From Pseudomonadota bacterium (GTDB lineage Bacteria; Pseudomonadota; Alphaproteobacteria; Reyranellales; Reyranellaceae): a stretch of 64,000 bases of DNA. Positions 51,404 to 60,723 of this stretch are shown here, piece by piece. The stretch is from positions 1 through 64,000 of the forward strand of contig JAFEFG010000005.1 of assembly GCA_018240685.1 (NCBI GenBank), in the 5' to 3' direction. A program made the translations under genes and the position numbers. Under the pieces are notes generated by a model. It searched no databases and was not told where the DNA came from. It was given only the letters and a program-made list of their open reading frames with translations. Position 1 is the first letter of the stretch. Each line of letters begins with the position of its first letter.

Positions 51404-53020
51404 TCAAACCGCGATCGCCACCCCGTCATGACCCGGGTCGGCGCCGCCATCGAGACCGTCCGCATGAACGCGGATGCCGTGCACGGCCGCGAAGCCGAAG
51501 CCATAGGGACTGCGGACCACCGGATAGCCTTGCGCCTGAAGTTCACGCTCGACACGGAACTGGATGCGATTGGAGACGTCGATCGCATCTGAAGTGGCCG
51601 AGAAGCGCGGCGCGCTCACCGCCTCGACCATGGTCATGTCGAAGTCGAGCGCGTTCAGGATCACATGAAGCACGCCCATGGCGATCTGCGTCGCGCCCGG
51701 TGCGCCGATGACGAGGTGCGGCTTGCCGTCCCTGAAGAGGATCGAGGGCACGACGGAACTGAAGCGCGCCTTGCCCGGTGCTATCGAACCGGCACGGCCC
51801 GGCCGCGGATCGAACACGCCCATGCAGCCGTTGTACATGAAGCCCAGACCGGGCGTGATCACGCCCGACGGCATGCCCAGCGAATGGGTCATGGCGAAGC
51901 AGTTGCCATCCTTGTCGAAGACCGAGATGTGGGTCGTGTCCTTGCTGACGGCACCCGAATTGAATCGCGGCACCTTTGCGTTCACGCCGCGCCGGATCTC
52001 GTCCGCCATTTCCTTCGCATAAGCCTTCGAGGTGAGCCGCTCGACCGGCACCGTGACGAACTTCGGGTCCCCGACATGGGCGTCCTTGTCGATCGTCGCG
52101 CGCTTCATCGCCTCGGCGACGATGCGGATGTATTCGGCGCCGTTATGCTCGAGACCCGCGAGATCGAAGTTTTCGAGGATGTTCAGCATCTCGATCAGCA
52201 TCACGCCACCGCCCGGCGGCTGGTTGGTGGAGACCTGGTAGCCGCGATACTCGCCCCAGAGAGGCGCGTTGCGCACCGTGCGCCAGGCCCTCAGATCTTC
52301 GATCGAGAGCAGTGCATCGTTCTTCTTCATGTCGACCGCGATCGCATGACCGATCTCGCCCGTGTAGAAGACGTCGGCACCGCCCTTGGCGATGGCCCGC
52401 AGCGTCTGGCCGTAGTCGCGATTCACCACCACATCGCCGACGCGCTTGGGCGATCCGTCGGGCCGGCAATAGAGCGCGCGCGCCGCCGACGTGAAACCCG
52501 TTCGCTCGTAGTTGGGCGCGCGGCCGAACGTACCCTCGTCCGACCACCAGAAGTGGACGTGCGGGCGTACCGTCCAGCCGTTCTCCGCCCAATGGATCGC
52601 CGGCTCGACGATGCGTGACCATGGCAGGCTGCCGTGCTCGCGATGCGCCTCGTAGTACATCTTCAGGTTGGCCGGCGCGCAGATCGACTTGTAGCCTATG
52701 TCGTTCACCCGCCCCTTCAGGATGAAGCCGTAGCCGTCGCGCGCCTCGCTCTCGATGAGGTCGGCCCACATGTCCGGCCGCGCCGCCAGCGGTGCGGGCG
52801 CATGCGCGTCGATATAACCGTGGAACTTCTTGGCCGGCATGTAGATGCCGCAACTGCCGAAACCGGCAATCCCACACATCAGGGGATCGACCACGCCCTG
52901 CACCAGGGCGCAGGCGATGCCTGCGTCGACCGCGTTGCCGCCTTCGCGCAGCACATCCGCGCCCGCCTCCGTTGCCTCGGGCTGCGGGGCCACGATCATC
53001 GCCTGCTTGTGATAACGCAC
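51404..53020 (-). CDS. ggt: gamma-glutamyltransferase family protein
   Basis: This 538-residue Ntn-hydrolase proenzyme has the self-cleavage and nucleophile motif DTTHISVFDKDGN, with the expected catalytic Thr362. The upstream half would form the large subunit and the rest the small subunit. GLGFMYNGCMGVFDP and the GGVMLIEMLNILENFD segment fit the family. GTG 53020 is taken as start because GGAGG lies 7 nt upstream; another GTG is 10 codons further. There is no signal peptide, so unlike E. coli GGT it may be cytoplasmic and could be an amidase or acylase of this superfamily. Confidence 0.88.
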   Translation of the reverse strand: MRYHKQAMIVAPQPEATEAGADVLREGGNAVDAGIACALVQGVVDPLMCGIAGFGSCGIYMPAKKFHGYIDAHAPAPLAARPDMWADLIESEARDGYGFILKGRVNDIGYKSICAPANLKMYYEAHREHGSLPWSRIVEPAIHWAENGWTVRPHVHFWWSDEGTFGRAPNYERTGFTSAARALYCRPDGSPKRVGDVVVNRDYGQTLRAIAKGGADVFYTGEIGHAIAVDMKKNDALLSIEDLRAWRTVRNAPLWGEYRGYQVSTNQPPGGGVMLIEMLNILENFDLAGLEHNGAEYIRIVAEAMKRATIDKDAHVGDPKFVTVPVERLTSKAYAKEMADEIRRGVNAKVPRFNSGAVSKDTTHISVFDKDGNCFAMTHSLGMPSGVITPGLGFMYNGCMGVFDPRPGRAGSIAPGKARFSSVVPSILFRDGKPHLVIGAPGATQIAMGVLHVILNALDFDMTMVEAVSAPRFSATSDAIDVSNRIQFRVERELQAQGYPVVRSPYGFGFAAVHGIRVHADGLDGGADPGHDGVAIAV

Positions 53021-53050
53021 GTCCTGTCCTCCAACTTTCGTTGGCGACAC

Positions 53051-54199
53051 TCAATCCCAGCCGTTGCGTTTGCGCAATGCCGCCGTCAGCGGCGCAAGCG
53101 CGAAGCCCTTGGCCGCAAGAGCGGGCAGCCAGTCGGCAAGCGCCTGCAGGGTATTCTCGTGCGGATGACCGATCGCGACCACGAAGCCCTGACGGCGCGC
53201 CACCTCTTCGGTCTCGGCGAGCTTGTGCCGGACGGCGCCGAGCGACTCGTCGTCGTCGAGGAAGATGTTGCGGTTGATGGTCGGCACGCCGAGTTCCTGG
53301 GCGAGGGATTCGCCCACCGTCTGCGCCGTCGTGCGCGAATCCAGGAACAGCAGCCCCCGCGCCTTGAGCAGCCGCATCACCGTCTCCATGCCCGGCCTGT
53401 AGGCAGTGAAGCGGCTGCCCATATGATTGTTCACGCCGACATAACCCTCGAAGCTGTCGAGATCGACCGTGACGCGCTGCCGGATCTCGTTGCTGCTCAG
53501 CGAGACGAGCAGCGCATTCGGCCCCGGATCGGCATGGCCGTTCGGCTCCATCGGCATGTGCAGCATCAATTCGTTGCCGCGCGCGCGCGCCGCCCGTGCC
53601 TGCTCGCGCAGATCCTTCGCATAAGGCAGGAACGACAGCGTGATGGGACCCGGCAACTCCCAGGCCCGCCTGGAGCGCGGACGGTCGATGCCGACATCGT
53701 CGATGACGATCGCGATCAGCGGCCTGCTGTTGAGGTTGCCGAACGGCACCGCGTACCGACGCCAGGGCGGCAGATCGCCGGGCGCCAGCGCCGCAAGCTG
53801 GGGCGCCGGCTTTGAAGCCGGCGGGCGCGGTTTGTCGACGACGGTCGCGCGCACCTGTCCGGGCTCAGTCTCGGTGTAGCGCGGCAGTCCGGGAATGTCC
53901 TCGATGCGCCCGTATTTGGGAGCTTGTCCCTGCTGGCCGCCCTCCTGTTTCATCTCGGAGAGCGTGTCGCGGACGAGGCGGTCGCGCTCCATCGAGTCGA
54001 GCCGGTTGGCGAGCCAGTAGCCGCCGAACACGCTGCCGACGAACAGCATCATGAAGATCGCAACCACCGAGCGCAGGCGACGGCGCTGCAGCCAGCCGAC
54101 GGCGGCACGGCCGCGCGCCGCCAGCCGGCCGCGCCACGTCGTGGGCGCCTTCGGACTCCTTCTGTTCGACTTCCTGCTTCTGTTCTTCCTCGACGCCAT
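53051..54199 (-). CDS. divergent polysaccharide deacetylase (YibQ-like)
   Basis: This 382-residue protein has a basic N-terminus and one transmembrane helix (about residues 43-64), placing the rest in the periplasm. It has a Pro-rich linker and a C-terminal domain with IVIDDVGID, FLPYAKDL and MLHMPMEPNG, the signature of the divergent polysaccharide deacetylase family. Those proteins are often next to envelope genes; their substrate is not settled. It ends 30 nt before the ggt start on the same strand. Confidence 0.85.
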   Translation of the reverse strand: MASRKNRSRKSNRRSPKAPTTWRGRLAARGRAAVGWLQRRRLRSVVAIFMMLFVGSVFGGYWLANRLDSMERDRLVRDTLSEMKQEGGQQGQAPKYGRIEDIPGLPRYTETEPGQVRATVVDKPRPPASKPAPQLAALAPGDLPPWRRYAVPFGNLNSRPLIAIVIDDVGIDRPRSRRAWELPGPITLSFLPYAKDLREQARAARARGNELMLHMPMEPNGHADPGPNALLVSLSSNEIRQRVTVDLDSFEGYVGVNNHMGSRFTAYRPGMETVMRLLKARGLLFLDSRTTAQTVGESLAQELGVPTINRNIFLDDDESLGAVRHKLAETEEVARRQGFVVAIGHPHENTLQALADWLPALAAKGFALAPLTAALRKRNGWD

Positions 54200-54237
54200 C
54201 GGAAATTGGTTCGCTAACCCCTTGGCCAGTCGCCATT

Positions 54238-54266
54238 ATTTTGCCCCAGTTCAGCGGCGCCGACAA
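54238..54266 (-). promoter_or_regulatory. candidate promoter for the polysaccharide deacetylase gene
   Basis: Minus strand TTGTCG (54261-54266) and CAAAAT (54238-54243) are separated by 17 bp, about 40 nt upstream of the ATG and just after the stop of the upstream acetyltransferase gene. Confidence 0.35.
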
Positions 54267-54274
54267 AACAAAGG

Positions 54275-56950
54275 TTACATTTCCCCCACCGACATCTGCA
54301 CCGTGATGTCCGGATGCCCGGCACGCCCCGACTGCCGTTTGAAGCCGACACGCTCGGTGAGATCGAGCATGCGATGGTTCTCCCGCAGCACGTGCCCGAT
54401 GACATGCCTGATCCCGCGCACGCGCGCGTAGTCGACGACGTGACGCAACAGCAATTCGCCGTAACCGCGCCCCTGCCGGCTCGACGCGACGATGAGCGAG
54501 AATTCCGCCTGCTCAAAGTCGGGATCCGCCGCGAGGCGGCCAACGCCCAGCAGTTCGTCACCGTCGAGCAACATGAACGCCATCTCACGGTCATAGTCGA
54601 TCTGCGTCAGGCGGGCCGCCATCTCGTGGCTGAGCTCACGGATAGGACCGAAGAATCGCATCCGGATGTCCTCCGGCGTCATGCGCCGGGTGAAATCGTT
54701 CAGCATGTTCTCATCCTCGGGCTGGATCGGTCGGATGCGCAGCTTCTGGCCGCGATGCTCGATCTCCGTCTCGAGCTCGACGGGATAGGGGCGGATGGCG
54801 AAGCGTGCCGCCCTCTCCTGCCCCGCAGGCTTGCGGACCACGATGCGCGCATCGAGTGCGATGACGCCGTCGGCGTCCGCCAGCAGCGGATTGACGTCGA
54901 ACTCGGCGATCTCGTCGACGTCAGCAATAAGCTGCGACAGGCGCACCATGGCTTCCGCCACTGCGCCGCGGGCCGCCGGCGGCCGTCCGCGGTAGCCGCG
55001 CAGCAGCCGGTCGACGCGGGTACGGCTGAGTGCCCCCTCCGCCAGGACCGGATCGAGCGGCGGCAGAGCCAGCGCCTTGTCGTCGATCACCTCGGCCGCG
55101 ACGCCTCCGTGGCCCACCATCAGGATCGGCCCGAACACGGGATCCTCGGCAGCGCCGAGGATCAACTCGGTGGCGTCGGGCCGCCGGATCATCGGCTGGA
55201 CCACGAAGCCGTCGATGCGGGCACGATTGGCCATGACCAGCGCCTTGCCCGTGATCTCGCGAACGGCGTCGAGCACGGTCTGCTCCGAGACGAGGTCGAG
55301 CGCCACGCCGCCGATGTCGGACTTGTGCGCGATGTCGCGCGACAGGACCTTCACCGCCACGGGGAAGCCGATGCGCGCGGCGATCGCGGCGGCCTCCGCC
55401 CCGTCCTTTGCCACCTCCGTCGGCACGACCGGAATGCCATAGGCCGCCAGCACGCGCTTCGCTTCCGGTTCGGTGAGGACGCTGCGGCCGTCGGCGAGCG
55501 CCTCCTGGGCGATGCGACGCACGAGCGCGGTGTCCGAGCGCACATCGGGAATGGACGGCGGCGTCCGCTGGAGCGCGCGCTGGCCGCGCCGATAGTCGAC
55601 GATATGCATGAAGCCGCGCACGGCCCGCAGCGGCGTATCGTAGGCTGGCAGCCCGCCGTCGTGCAGGGCGCGCCGTCCCGCCTCCGCCTCGGGACCGCCG
55701 ATCCAGCACCCGATCACGGGCACGAGGCGGCGGCTGGCAGCGCCCGCGACCGCGCGGGCGACTTCCTCAGACGAGGTAAGTGCCGTGGGCACGTTCATCG
55801 CCAGCACCGCCCCCACTCCGCGGTCATCGGCGAGAGTATCGATCGCCTCGACATAACGAGTGCCGTCGGCGTCGCCCACGATGTCCACGGGATTGCCGTG
55901 CGACCAGATGCGCGGCAGGTACCTGTCCAGCCGCTCGATCGTCTGAGGCTGCAGCGTGGCGAGTTCGCCTCCCTCGTCCATCAGGAGGTCGGTGGCGATG
56001 ATCCCGGCTCCGCCGCCGTTGGTGACGATCGCCAGCCGCTCGGTGCGCGGCAGCAGCCCGTGCCCGAGCGTCTCCGCCGCATCGAACAACTCGCCCAGCC
56101 CCGTGACGCTGACCAGGCCCGCGCGCGCGAACGCCGCTTCGTAGACGGCGGCGGAGCCGGCCATCGCCCCCGTGTGAGAGGCAGCAGCCTGCGCCGCCGG
56201 CGCATGCCGGCCCGCTTTCAGCACGATCACCGGCTTGAGACGTGCCACGCCTCGCGCCGCCGACATGAACTTGCGGGCTTGGGTGATGCCCTCGACATAC
56301 ATCAGCACGGCGCGCGTCTCGTAGTCGCTCGCCAGCATGTCGAGCACGTCGCCGAAATCGACGTCGGCCATGTCGCCCATGGAAAAGATGTGCGAGAAGC
56401 CGATCCCTTGCGCGAGCCCCCAGTCGACCAGTCCCGCCAGCACGGCACCGGACTGGGCCACGGCCGCGAGCCGACCGCTCCGCAGCTTGGTCGGTCCAAA
56501 GCTCGCATTGAAGCCCGCCTTGGGCGCCGCATAGCCGATGCAGTTCGGCCCGACGATACGCAGCAGGAACGGATGCGCCGCCTCGAGCAGCTGCCGACGC
56601 CATTGCGCATTCACTTCGGCCGCACCCGGGCCGGCTCCCGGTCCCGCACTGATGACCACGGCGACCTTGGTCCCCTGGCGGCCCAGTTCGTGGATGAGGC
56701 CCGGCACGGTCGGCGCCGGCGTCATGATCACGGCGAGTTCCGCCGGCGCCGGCAGCTCAGACAGGCTGCGCAGAACGGGATGGCCCTCGATCTCGCCGCC
56801 CTTGATGTTCACGAGGCGCAGATCGCCCTTGAATCCCCCCGCGAGCAGGTTGCGCGTAACGGCGGCACCGACCGTCCGGGGCTGCGCACTGGCGCCGATG
56901 ACGACGACGGATCGCGGCGAGATGAGCGGTTCGAGGTTCCGGGTAGACAC
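54275..56950 (-). CDS. Pat-type protein lysine acetyltransferase (acyl-CoA synthetase-like plus GNAT)
   Basis: This 891-residue fusion contains the CoA-binding and ligase parts of ADP-forming acyl-CoA synthetases at the N-terminus (VVVIGASAQPRTVG, VGPNCIGY, then SHTGAMAG with the phospho-histidine of the active family) and the ATP-grasp part (VAVKVLSRDIAHKSDIGG). A C-terminal GNAT domain from about residue 725 has the acetyl-CoA motif SSRQGRGYGELLLRHV. This matches Pat/YfiQ enzymes that acetylate acetyl-CoA synthetase and other proteins. Whether the synthetase part still works is unclear. It starts with GTG. Confidence 0.88.
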   Translation of the reverse strand: MSTRNLEPLISPRSVVVIGASAQPRTVGAAVTRNLLAGGFKGDLRLVNIKGGEIEGHPVLRSLSELPAPAELAVIMTPAPTVPGLIHELGRQGTKVAVVISAGPGAGPGAAEVNAQWRRQLLEAAHPFLLRIVGPNCIGYAAPKAGFNASFGPTKLRSGRLAAVAQSGAVLAGLVDWGLAQGIGFSHIFSMGDMADVDFGDVLDMLASDYETRAVLMYVEGITQARKFMSAARGVARLKPVIVLKAGRHAPAAQAAASHTGAMAGSAAVYEAAFARAGLVSVTGLGELFDAAETLGHGLLPRTERLAIVTNGGGAGIIATDLLMDEGGELATLQPQTIERLDRYLPRIWSHGNPVDIVGDADGTRYVEAIDTLADDRGVGAVLAMNVPTALTSSEEVARAVAGAASRRLVPVIGCWIGGPEAEAGRRALHDGGLPAYDTPLRAVRGFMHIVDYRRGQRALQRTPPSIPDVRSDTALVRRIAQEALADGRSVLTEPEAKRVLAAYGIPVVPTEVAKDGAEAAAIAARIGFPVAVKVLSRDIAHKSDIGGVALDLVSEQTVLDAVREITGKALVMANRARIDGFVVQPMIRRPDATELILGAAEDPVFGPILMVGHGGVAAEVIDDKALALPPLDPVLAEGALSRTRVDRLLRGYRGRPPAARGAVAEAMVRLSQLIADVDEIAEFDVNPLLADADGVIALDARIVVRKPAGQERAARFAIRPYPVELETEIEHRGQKLRIRPIQPEDENMLNDFTRRMTPEDIRMRFFGPIRELSHEMAARLTQIDYDREMAFMLLDGDELLGVGRLAADPDFEQAEFSLIVASSRQGRGYGELLLRHVVDYARVRGIRHVIGHVLRENHRMLDLTERVGFKRQSGRAGHPDITVQMSVGEM

Positions 56951-57024
56951 GGCGCTAAAAGAACGCCGGACCGTTCATCAAGACAAGACCCGAAACGATG
57001 ACAATTGCTGCGGCCACACGCCGC

Positions 57025-57044
57025 CCGGCCGAAGGTGCGGCCGG
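57025..57044 (-). terminator. hairpin between the secreted protein gene and pat
   Basis: CCGGCCG (57025-57031) and CGGCCGG (57038-57044) form a perfect 7-bp stem with a 6-nt loop, about 45 nt past the stop of the upstream gene on the minus strand. There is no U-run. Confidence 0.35.
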
Positions 57045-57086
57045 CAGCGCCGTCATGATTGGTGGGGCAGCGGCCATCAACTCGGC

Positions 57087-57809
57087 TCAGCGCGCCGCGT
57101 AGTCGGAATACTTGGCCGTCACCCGTACACGGAAACTGTTGTCGCCCGATTGTATTTCCTCGTCCGCCCGGATCAGGACGGGAAACCAGTTCTCCTCCCC
57201 GACCTGCCCGCGGACCACTTCGTACCGGTACGGTCCGACGGGAAACGACGTCGAACGGCCGCAGGTCTTGAGCACGATGTTCTTGCTGGTCCAGACCCAG
57301 ACCCTGCCGATGAACCCGCGCAGCGGCGCCTGGTCATTGCGGGGAAGAAGGTCGAACACGCTGGCATTGTGGTCTCCGAGCGGCTGGCGCCCCGAATAGA
57401 CCGCATCCTTCTCCGCCATATTGTCGATGGTGACCGCGAAAGGCGGCGTCACCAGCAGTTCGATGTCCTTCTCCGAGAGCTGCAGCCGCGTCAGCGTGCT
57501 CGGCGGCGCTTCGATGGTCTTCACGACCCGGCCGAACGCGTCGAAGCCGACGACGACCTTGCGGTGGAACGCCCCGTCGACCGTATCGCCCTGCACTGTC
57601 TGAACGTCGATCTCGGCGGTATAGCCGTAGTTGGCGAAGGCCTTGGCAAAGGCCGTTTCCGTTGTGGCGATCGCATGCGTGAACTCGACCGGGCTCATCC
57701 GCGACGGCGCAGCGCTGTCGATCGGCGCCATACCCTCGGTGCAATTGATCTGCGCGAAAGCCGGCATCGCGAGAAGCAGCACGGCGAGAGGTGGGGCAAT
57801 GCGGAACAT
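57087..57809 (-). CDS. secreted protein of unknown function
   Basis: This is a 240-residue protein with a signal peptide (RIAPPLAVLLLAMPAFA). The mature part begins QINCTEGM and is mostly predicted strands, with a second cysteine near residue 190 (LKTCGRSTSF). No known domain is recognised. It probably resides in the periplasm. It is downstream of the ClC-family gene on the same strand, 49 bp away. Confidence 0.65.
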   Translation of the reverse strand: MFRIAPPLAVLLLAMPAFAQINCTEGMAPIDSAAPSRMSPVEFTHAIATTETAFAKAFANYGYTAEIDVQTVQGDTVDGAFHRKVVVGFDAFGRVVKTIEAPPSTLTRLQLSEKDIELLVTPPFAVTIDNMAEKDAVYSGRQPLGDHNASVFDLLPRNDQAPLRGFIGRVWVWTSKNIVLKTCGRSTSFPVGPYRYEVVRGQVGEENWFPVLIRADEEIQSGDNSFRVRVTAKYSDYAAR

Positions 57810-57858
57810 CGCCCTACCTTACCCTTACATCGATGCCGAAGTCACCGCGGAGGCGACC

Positions 57859-59712
57859 TTATCCCTGCTTGTCCGCCACGGAGAACATGTCTCGCTCGCC
57901 GAGATCAGCGCTGCGCCGGCGCTCCAGCTCCTGATTATAGCGCCGCAACGCATACTGCTCGGAAAGATAGCCGACGACGGATCGATCGGAGGAGGATGCG
58001 AGCACGGGCAGCGTCTCGACCTCCTTGTCCTCGAACCGCGAAAGCGCGGTGCGGACGTTCTCATACGGCAGAAGAAAGATATCGCCTTCCGACGCGAGGT
58101 CTCGCGCGAAACGGGTATCGAGCTTGTCGTTCTGCTGGGCGTCGTGGATGTCGGCGCTCACCAATGCGCCGGCGTAGCCCCCCTTGTCCGAGACGACGAA
58201 GATATGCTTGGTGCTTCCGGGCGGAAACTTTTCCCGCAGTTCGCGCAGGGACATGCTCTCCGGTACGACCCGTGCGTCGGTCCGCATCAGCCGGCCGACC
58301 GAAAGATCGGCCAGCCAACCGATGTCGTGCGGGCTGCGGATGCCCAGACCGCGCTGGTGGAAGCGCCAGGTCGAGAAGGAATAGCCGAAGGTCAGCCGCA
58401 CGATCGTCGACGCGATCACCACCCCGACCATCACCGCCACCATCATGGCGAAGCTTCCCGTGCCCTCCAGCACCAGGAACACCATCGTGAGCGGCGCGCC
58501 GATGATGGCCGCCGCTACCGCCCCCATGCCGACCATCATCAGAGCGGACTGAAGGTCCCTCATCCCGGGCAGGAGCAACCCGACGATGCCGGCGAACGCC
58601 CCGCCGAACAGACAGCCGAGGAAGAGCGAGGCGCTGAACATGCCGCCGCGGAAGCCCGAACCGAGGGAGACGGCGGAAGCGATGAGCTTGGCCACCAGAA
58701 GCAGCAGGAACGTCTGCAGCGTCACGTTGCGGTCGAACATGAGCTGGATCGCGCCATGCCCGCTACCGAGGACCTGCGGGACCATGATCGCGATCGACGA
58801 AAGCAGGAGGCCGCCGATGGCCGGCCGCAGCCACTGGGGCAGCGGGAACCGCCGCAGTCCGCGTTCGGCCCAGGTCACCGACTGCATCGCCAGCACGCTG
58901 AAGGCCGCCGCCAGGACGCCCAGTAGCGCAAACAGGAAGTAGACCTTCAGATGGAAGTGGAAGAACTGCTCGACGCTGAAGATCGGCTCGGGGTCGATGA
59001 GGGCGCGCTGGGCGAAAGTCCCGGCCAGCGCCGCCGCCGCCACCGGTGCCAGCGCGCGGACGGAATAATCGCCGAGGATCAGCTCGTAGCCGTAGAAGGC
59101 GCCGGCAAAAGGGGCGTTGAAGGCCGCCGCGATGGCCGCCGCCGCCCCTGCCCCGACGAAGATGCGCTGGTCGTTGCGGCGCAGGCGGAAGTACTGGCCG
59201 ACCTTGGCCAGGATGCCGGCGCCGAGCTGGCTGTAGCCCGCCTCCATGCCCACCGCGGCGCCGGCGGCGTTGGAAGTCACGGTGGCGATCAGAAGCCGCA
59301 GGCTGTCCTTCATCGACATGACGCCGCCGTGCAGCGCATTCGCCTCGATCGGATCGACGATCTCCTTGGAGCGGAAGCGCCGCATCACGAGGGCCGACAC
59401 GCCGATCACCAGGCCGCCGATCACCGGCACGATGAGAATCCGCATCGGGTCGACGTCGATGCCCGTGCTCAGCCCGTGCTCGCCCGACAGATTGAAGCTC
59501 AGGCGGTGCAGCGTATCGACCACCCACCGCAGCCCCGCCACGAAGATCCCGATGATCCCGCCCGTCAGCGCGCAGACGAAGATTTGCACAGGCTCGTTGG
59601 AGCGCAGCCTGCTCTGCATGCGGAAAAGGCGGCGCGCCTGCCCCACGAACGCGGAACTGGCCCAGTCGGATAAAGTGTCGGCCGCGCTGCGGGCGGATGT
59701 CAGGACGCTCAC
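57859..59712 (-). CDS. ClC-family chloride channel/transporter with CBS domains
   Basis: This 617-residue membrane protein has about ten hydrophobic helices through residue ~440 and a C-terminal cytoplasmic part with two CBS-like units ([12 protein letters not shown]..., [28 protein letters not shown]). The central helix carries the gating-type Glu in VGMEAGYSQ, in place of the classic GREGP. The [16 protein letters not shown] segment replaces GGIFAPSL. GTG 59712 is chosen: AAGGA lies 9 nt upstream, and the open frame further up overlaps trpG antisense. Confidence 0.88.
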   Translation of the reverse strand: MSVLTSARSAADTLSDWASSAFVGQARRLFRMQSRLRSNEPVQIFVCALTGGIIGIFVAGLRWVVDTLHRLSFNLSGEHGLSTGIDVDPMRILIVPVIGGLVIGVSALVMRRFRSKEIVDPIEANALHGGVMSMKDSLRLLIATVTSNAAGAAVGMEAGYSQLGAGILAKVGQYFRLRRNDQRIFVGAGAAAAIAAAFNAPFAGAFYGYELILGDYSVRALAPVAAAALAGTFAQRALIDPEPIFSVEQFFHFHLKVYFLFALLGVLAAAFSVLAMQSVTWAERGLRRFPLPQWLRPAIGGLLLSSIAIMVPQVLGSGHGAIQLMFDRNVTLQTFLLLLVAKLIASAVSLGSGFRGGMFSASLFLGCLFGGAFAGIVGLLLPGMRDLQSALMMVGMGAVAAAIIGAPLTMVFLVLEGTGSFAMMVAVMVGVVIASTIVRLTFGYSFSTWRFHQRGLGIRSPHDIGWLADLSVGRLMRTDARVVPESMSLRELREKFPPGSTKHIFVVSDKGGYAGALVSADIHDAQQNDKLDTRFARDLASEGDIFLLPYENVRTALSRFEDKEVETLPVLASSSDRSVVGYLSEQYALRRYNQELERRRSADLGERDMFSVADKQG

Positions 59713-59775
59713 TGTCTTCTTTCCTTCGGGCGCCGTTTCCGGGAAAATAGCGCGAACCCCGGAACAGGTCTCCCC

Positions 59776-60378
59776 GTGCTGCTTTTGATCGATAACTACG
59801 ACAGTTTCACCTACAACCTCGTGCACTTTCTGGGCGATCTTGGGGCGTATTGCTCCGTTCATCGCAACGACCAGATCACCGTCGACGCGGCGATGGCGTT
59901 GAATCCCGACGCGATCGTGCTGTCTCCCGGCCCCTGCACCCCCAACGAGGCGGGAATTTGCATGGACCTGATCAAAGCGGCGGCAAAGGCCCAAGTTCCG
60001 CTATTCGGCGTCTGTCTCGGCCATCAGGCGATCGGCCAGGTGTTCGGCGGCAAGGTCGTGCGGGCGCCCGCGCCGATGCACGGGAAGCTGTCGCCCATCG
60101 AACACAAGGGACAGAGCGTGTTCGAGGACATCCCTTCGCCGTTCTCGGCGACGCGCTATCATTCCCTGGTCGTCGAGCGCGCCAGTCTGCCGCAGGAGCT
60201 GGAGGTCACCGCCCAGACCGGCGACATCATCATGGGACTGCGTCACAAGTCCCTGCCGATCCACGGCGTGCAGTTCCATCCCGAGAGCATCGCTTCGGAA
60301 TACGGCCACAAGATCCTGGAGAACTTCCTCAAGATCGCAGGCGAGCACCCGTCCCAGCAGAAGCGGAAGGCGGCGTAA
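59776..60378 (+). CDS. trpG: anthranilate synthase component II (glutamine amidotransferase)
   Basis: This 200-residue class I amidotransferase supplies ammonia to TrpE. The nucleophile Cys80 is in GVCLGHQ, and the His/Glu pair is in [21 protein letters not shown] is the usual start. It starts with GTG. The ClC gene starts 63 bp away on the other strand. It is followed by a hairpin and then a minus-strand HMA gene, so it is probably transcribed alone and not with trpD. Confidence 0.96.
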   Translation: MLLLIDNYDSFTYNLVHFLGDLGAYCSVHRNDQITVDAAMALNPDAIVLSPGPCTPNEAGICMDLIKAAAKAQVPLFGVCLGHQAIGQVFGGKVVRAPAPMHGKLSPIEHKGQSVFEDIPSPFSATRYHSLVVERASLPQELEVTAQTGDIIMGLRHKSLPIHGVQFHPESIASEYGHKILENFLKIAGEHPSQQKRKAA

Positions 60379-60413
60379 CCCGAACCGGGGCAGCCATCGC
60401 CATCCGGATTGGC

Positions 60414-60437
60414 CCGGATAGCGATTTTCCTATCCGG
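60414..60437. terminator. hairpin between trpG and the HMA gene
   Basis: CCGGATAG (60414-60421) and CTATCCGG (60430-60437) form an exact 8-bp stem with an 8-nt loop containing TTTT. It lies between two converging stops. Confidence 0.5.
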
Positions 60438-60446
60438 AACAGACGG

Positions 60447-60650
60447 TTACGATCCGGCCACGCCGAACCCGGCACGCTGGATGGCGCGCGTGATGGCGGC
60501 GACATCGGCCCCCACGGGCAGGCGCATCTCGCCGCTCTTGAGGTCGACGGAAATCGGGGCGGTTCCGGCACCGGTCGCAGCGCGCGTGACGGCTTTCACG
60601 CAGCCGTCGCAATCCATGCCGGTGACCTTGAGGATGAGTTCTTCAGCCAT
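60447..60650 (-). CDS. heavy-metal-associated (HMA) domain protein, CopZ-like
   Basis: This is a 67-residue single HMA domain with the metal-binding motif GMDCDGC (Cys14, Cys17) and the beta-alpha-beta fold. It probably carries Cu+ or another soft metal in the cytoplasm. The ATG at 60650 is clear. Its placement on the opposite strand between trpG and trpD is unusual; no metal-transport gene is nearby in this window. Confidence 0.88.
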   Translation of the reverse strand: MAEELILKVTGMDCDGCVKAVTRAATGAGTAPISVDLKSGEMRLPVGADVAAITRAIQRAGFGVAGS

Positions 60651-60723
60651 GTGATATAGCTACGCGCCCCCCGGCGCGGCCGGCAAGGGACAAAACAACT
60701 CGGGACGAAGATTCGGGGTCGGA

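Noticed and set aside
54314-57001. 895-codon plus-strand open frame
   Set aside because: It is exactly antisense to the Pat-type gene and its translation is low-complexity and rich in Arg/His, with no domain.
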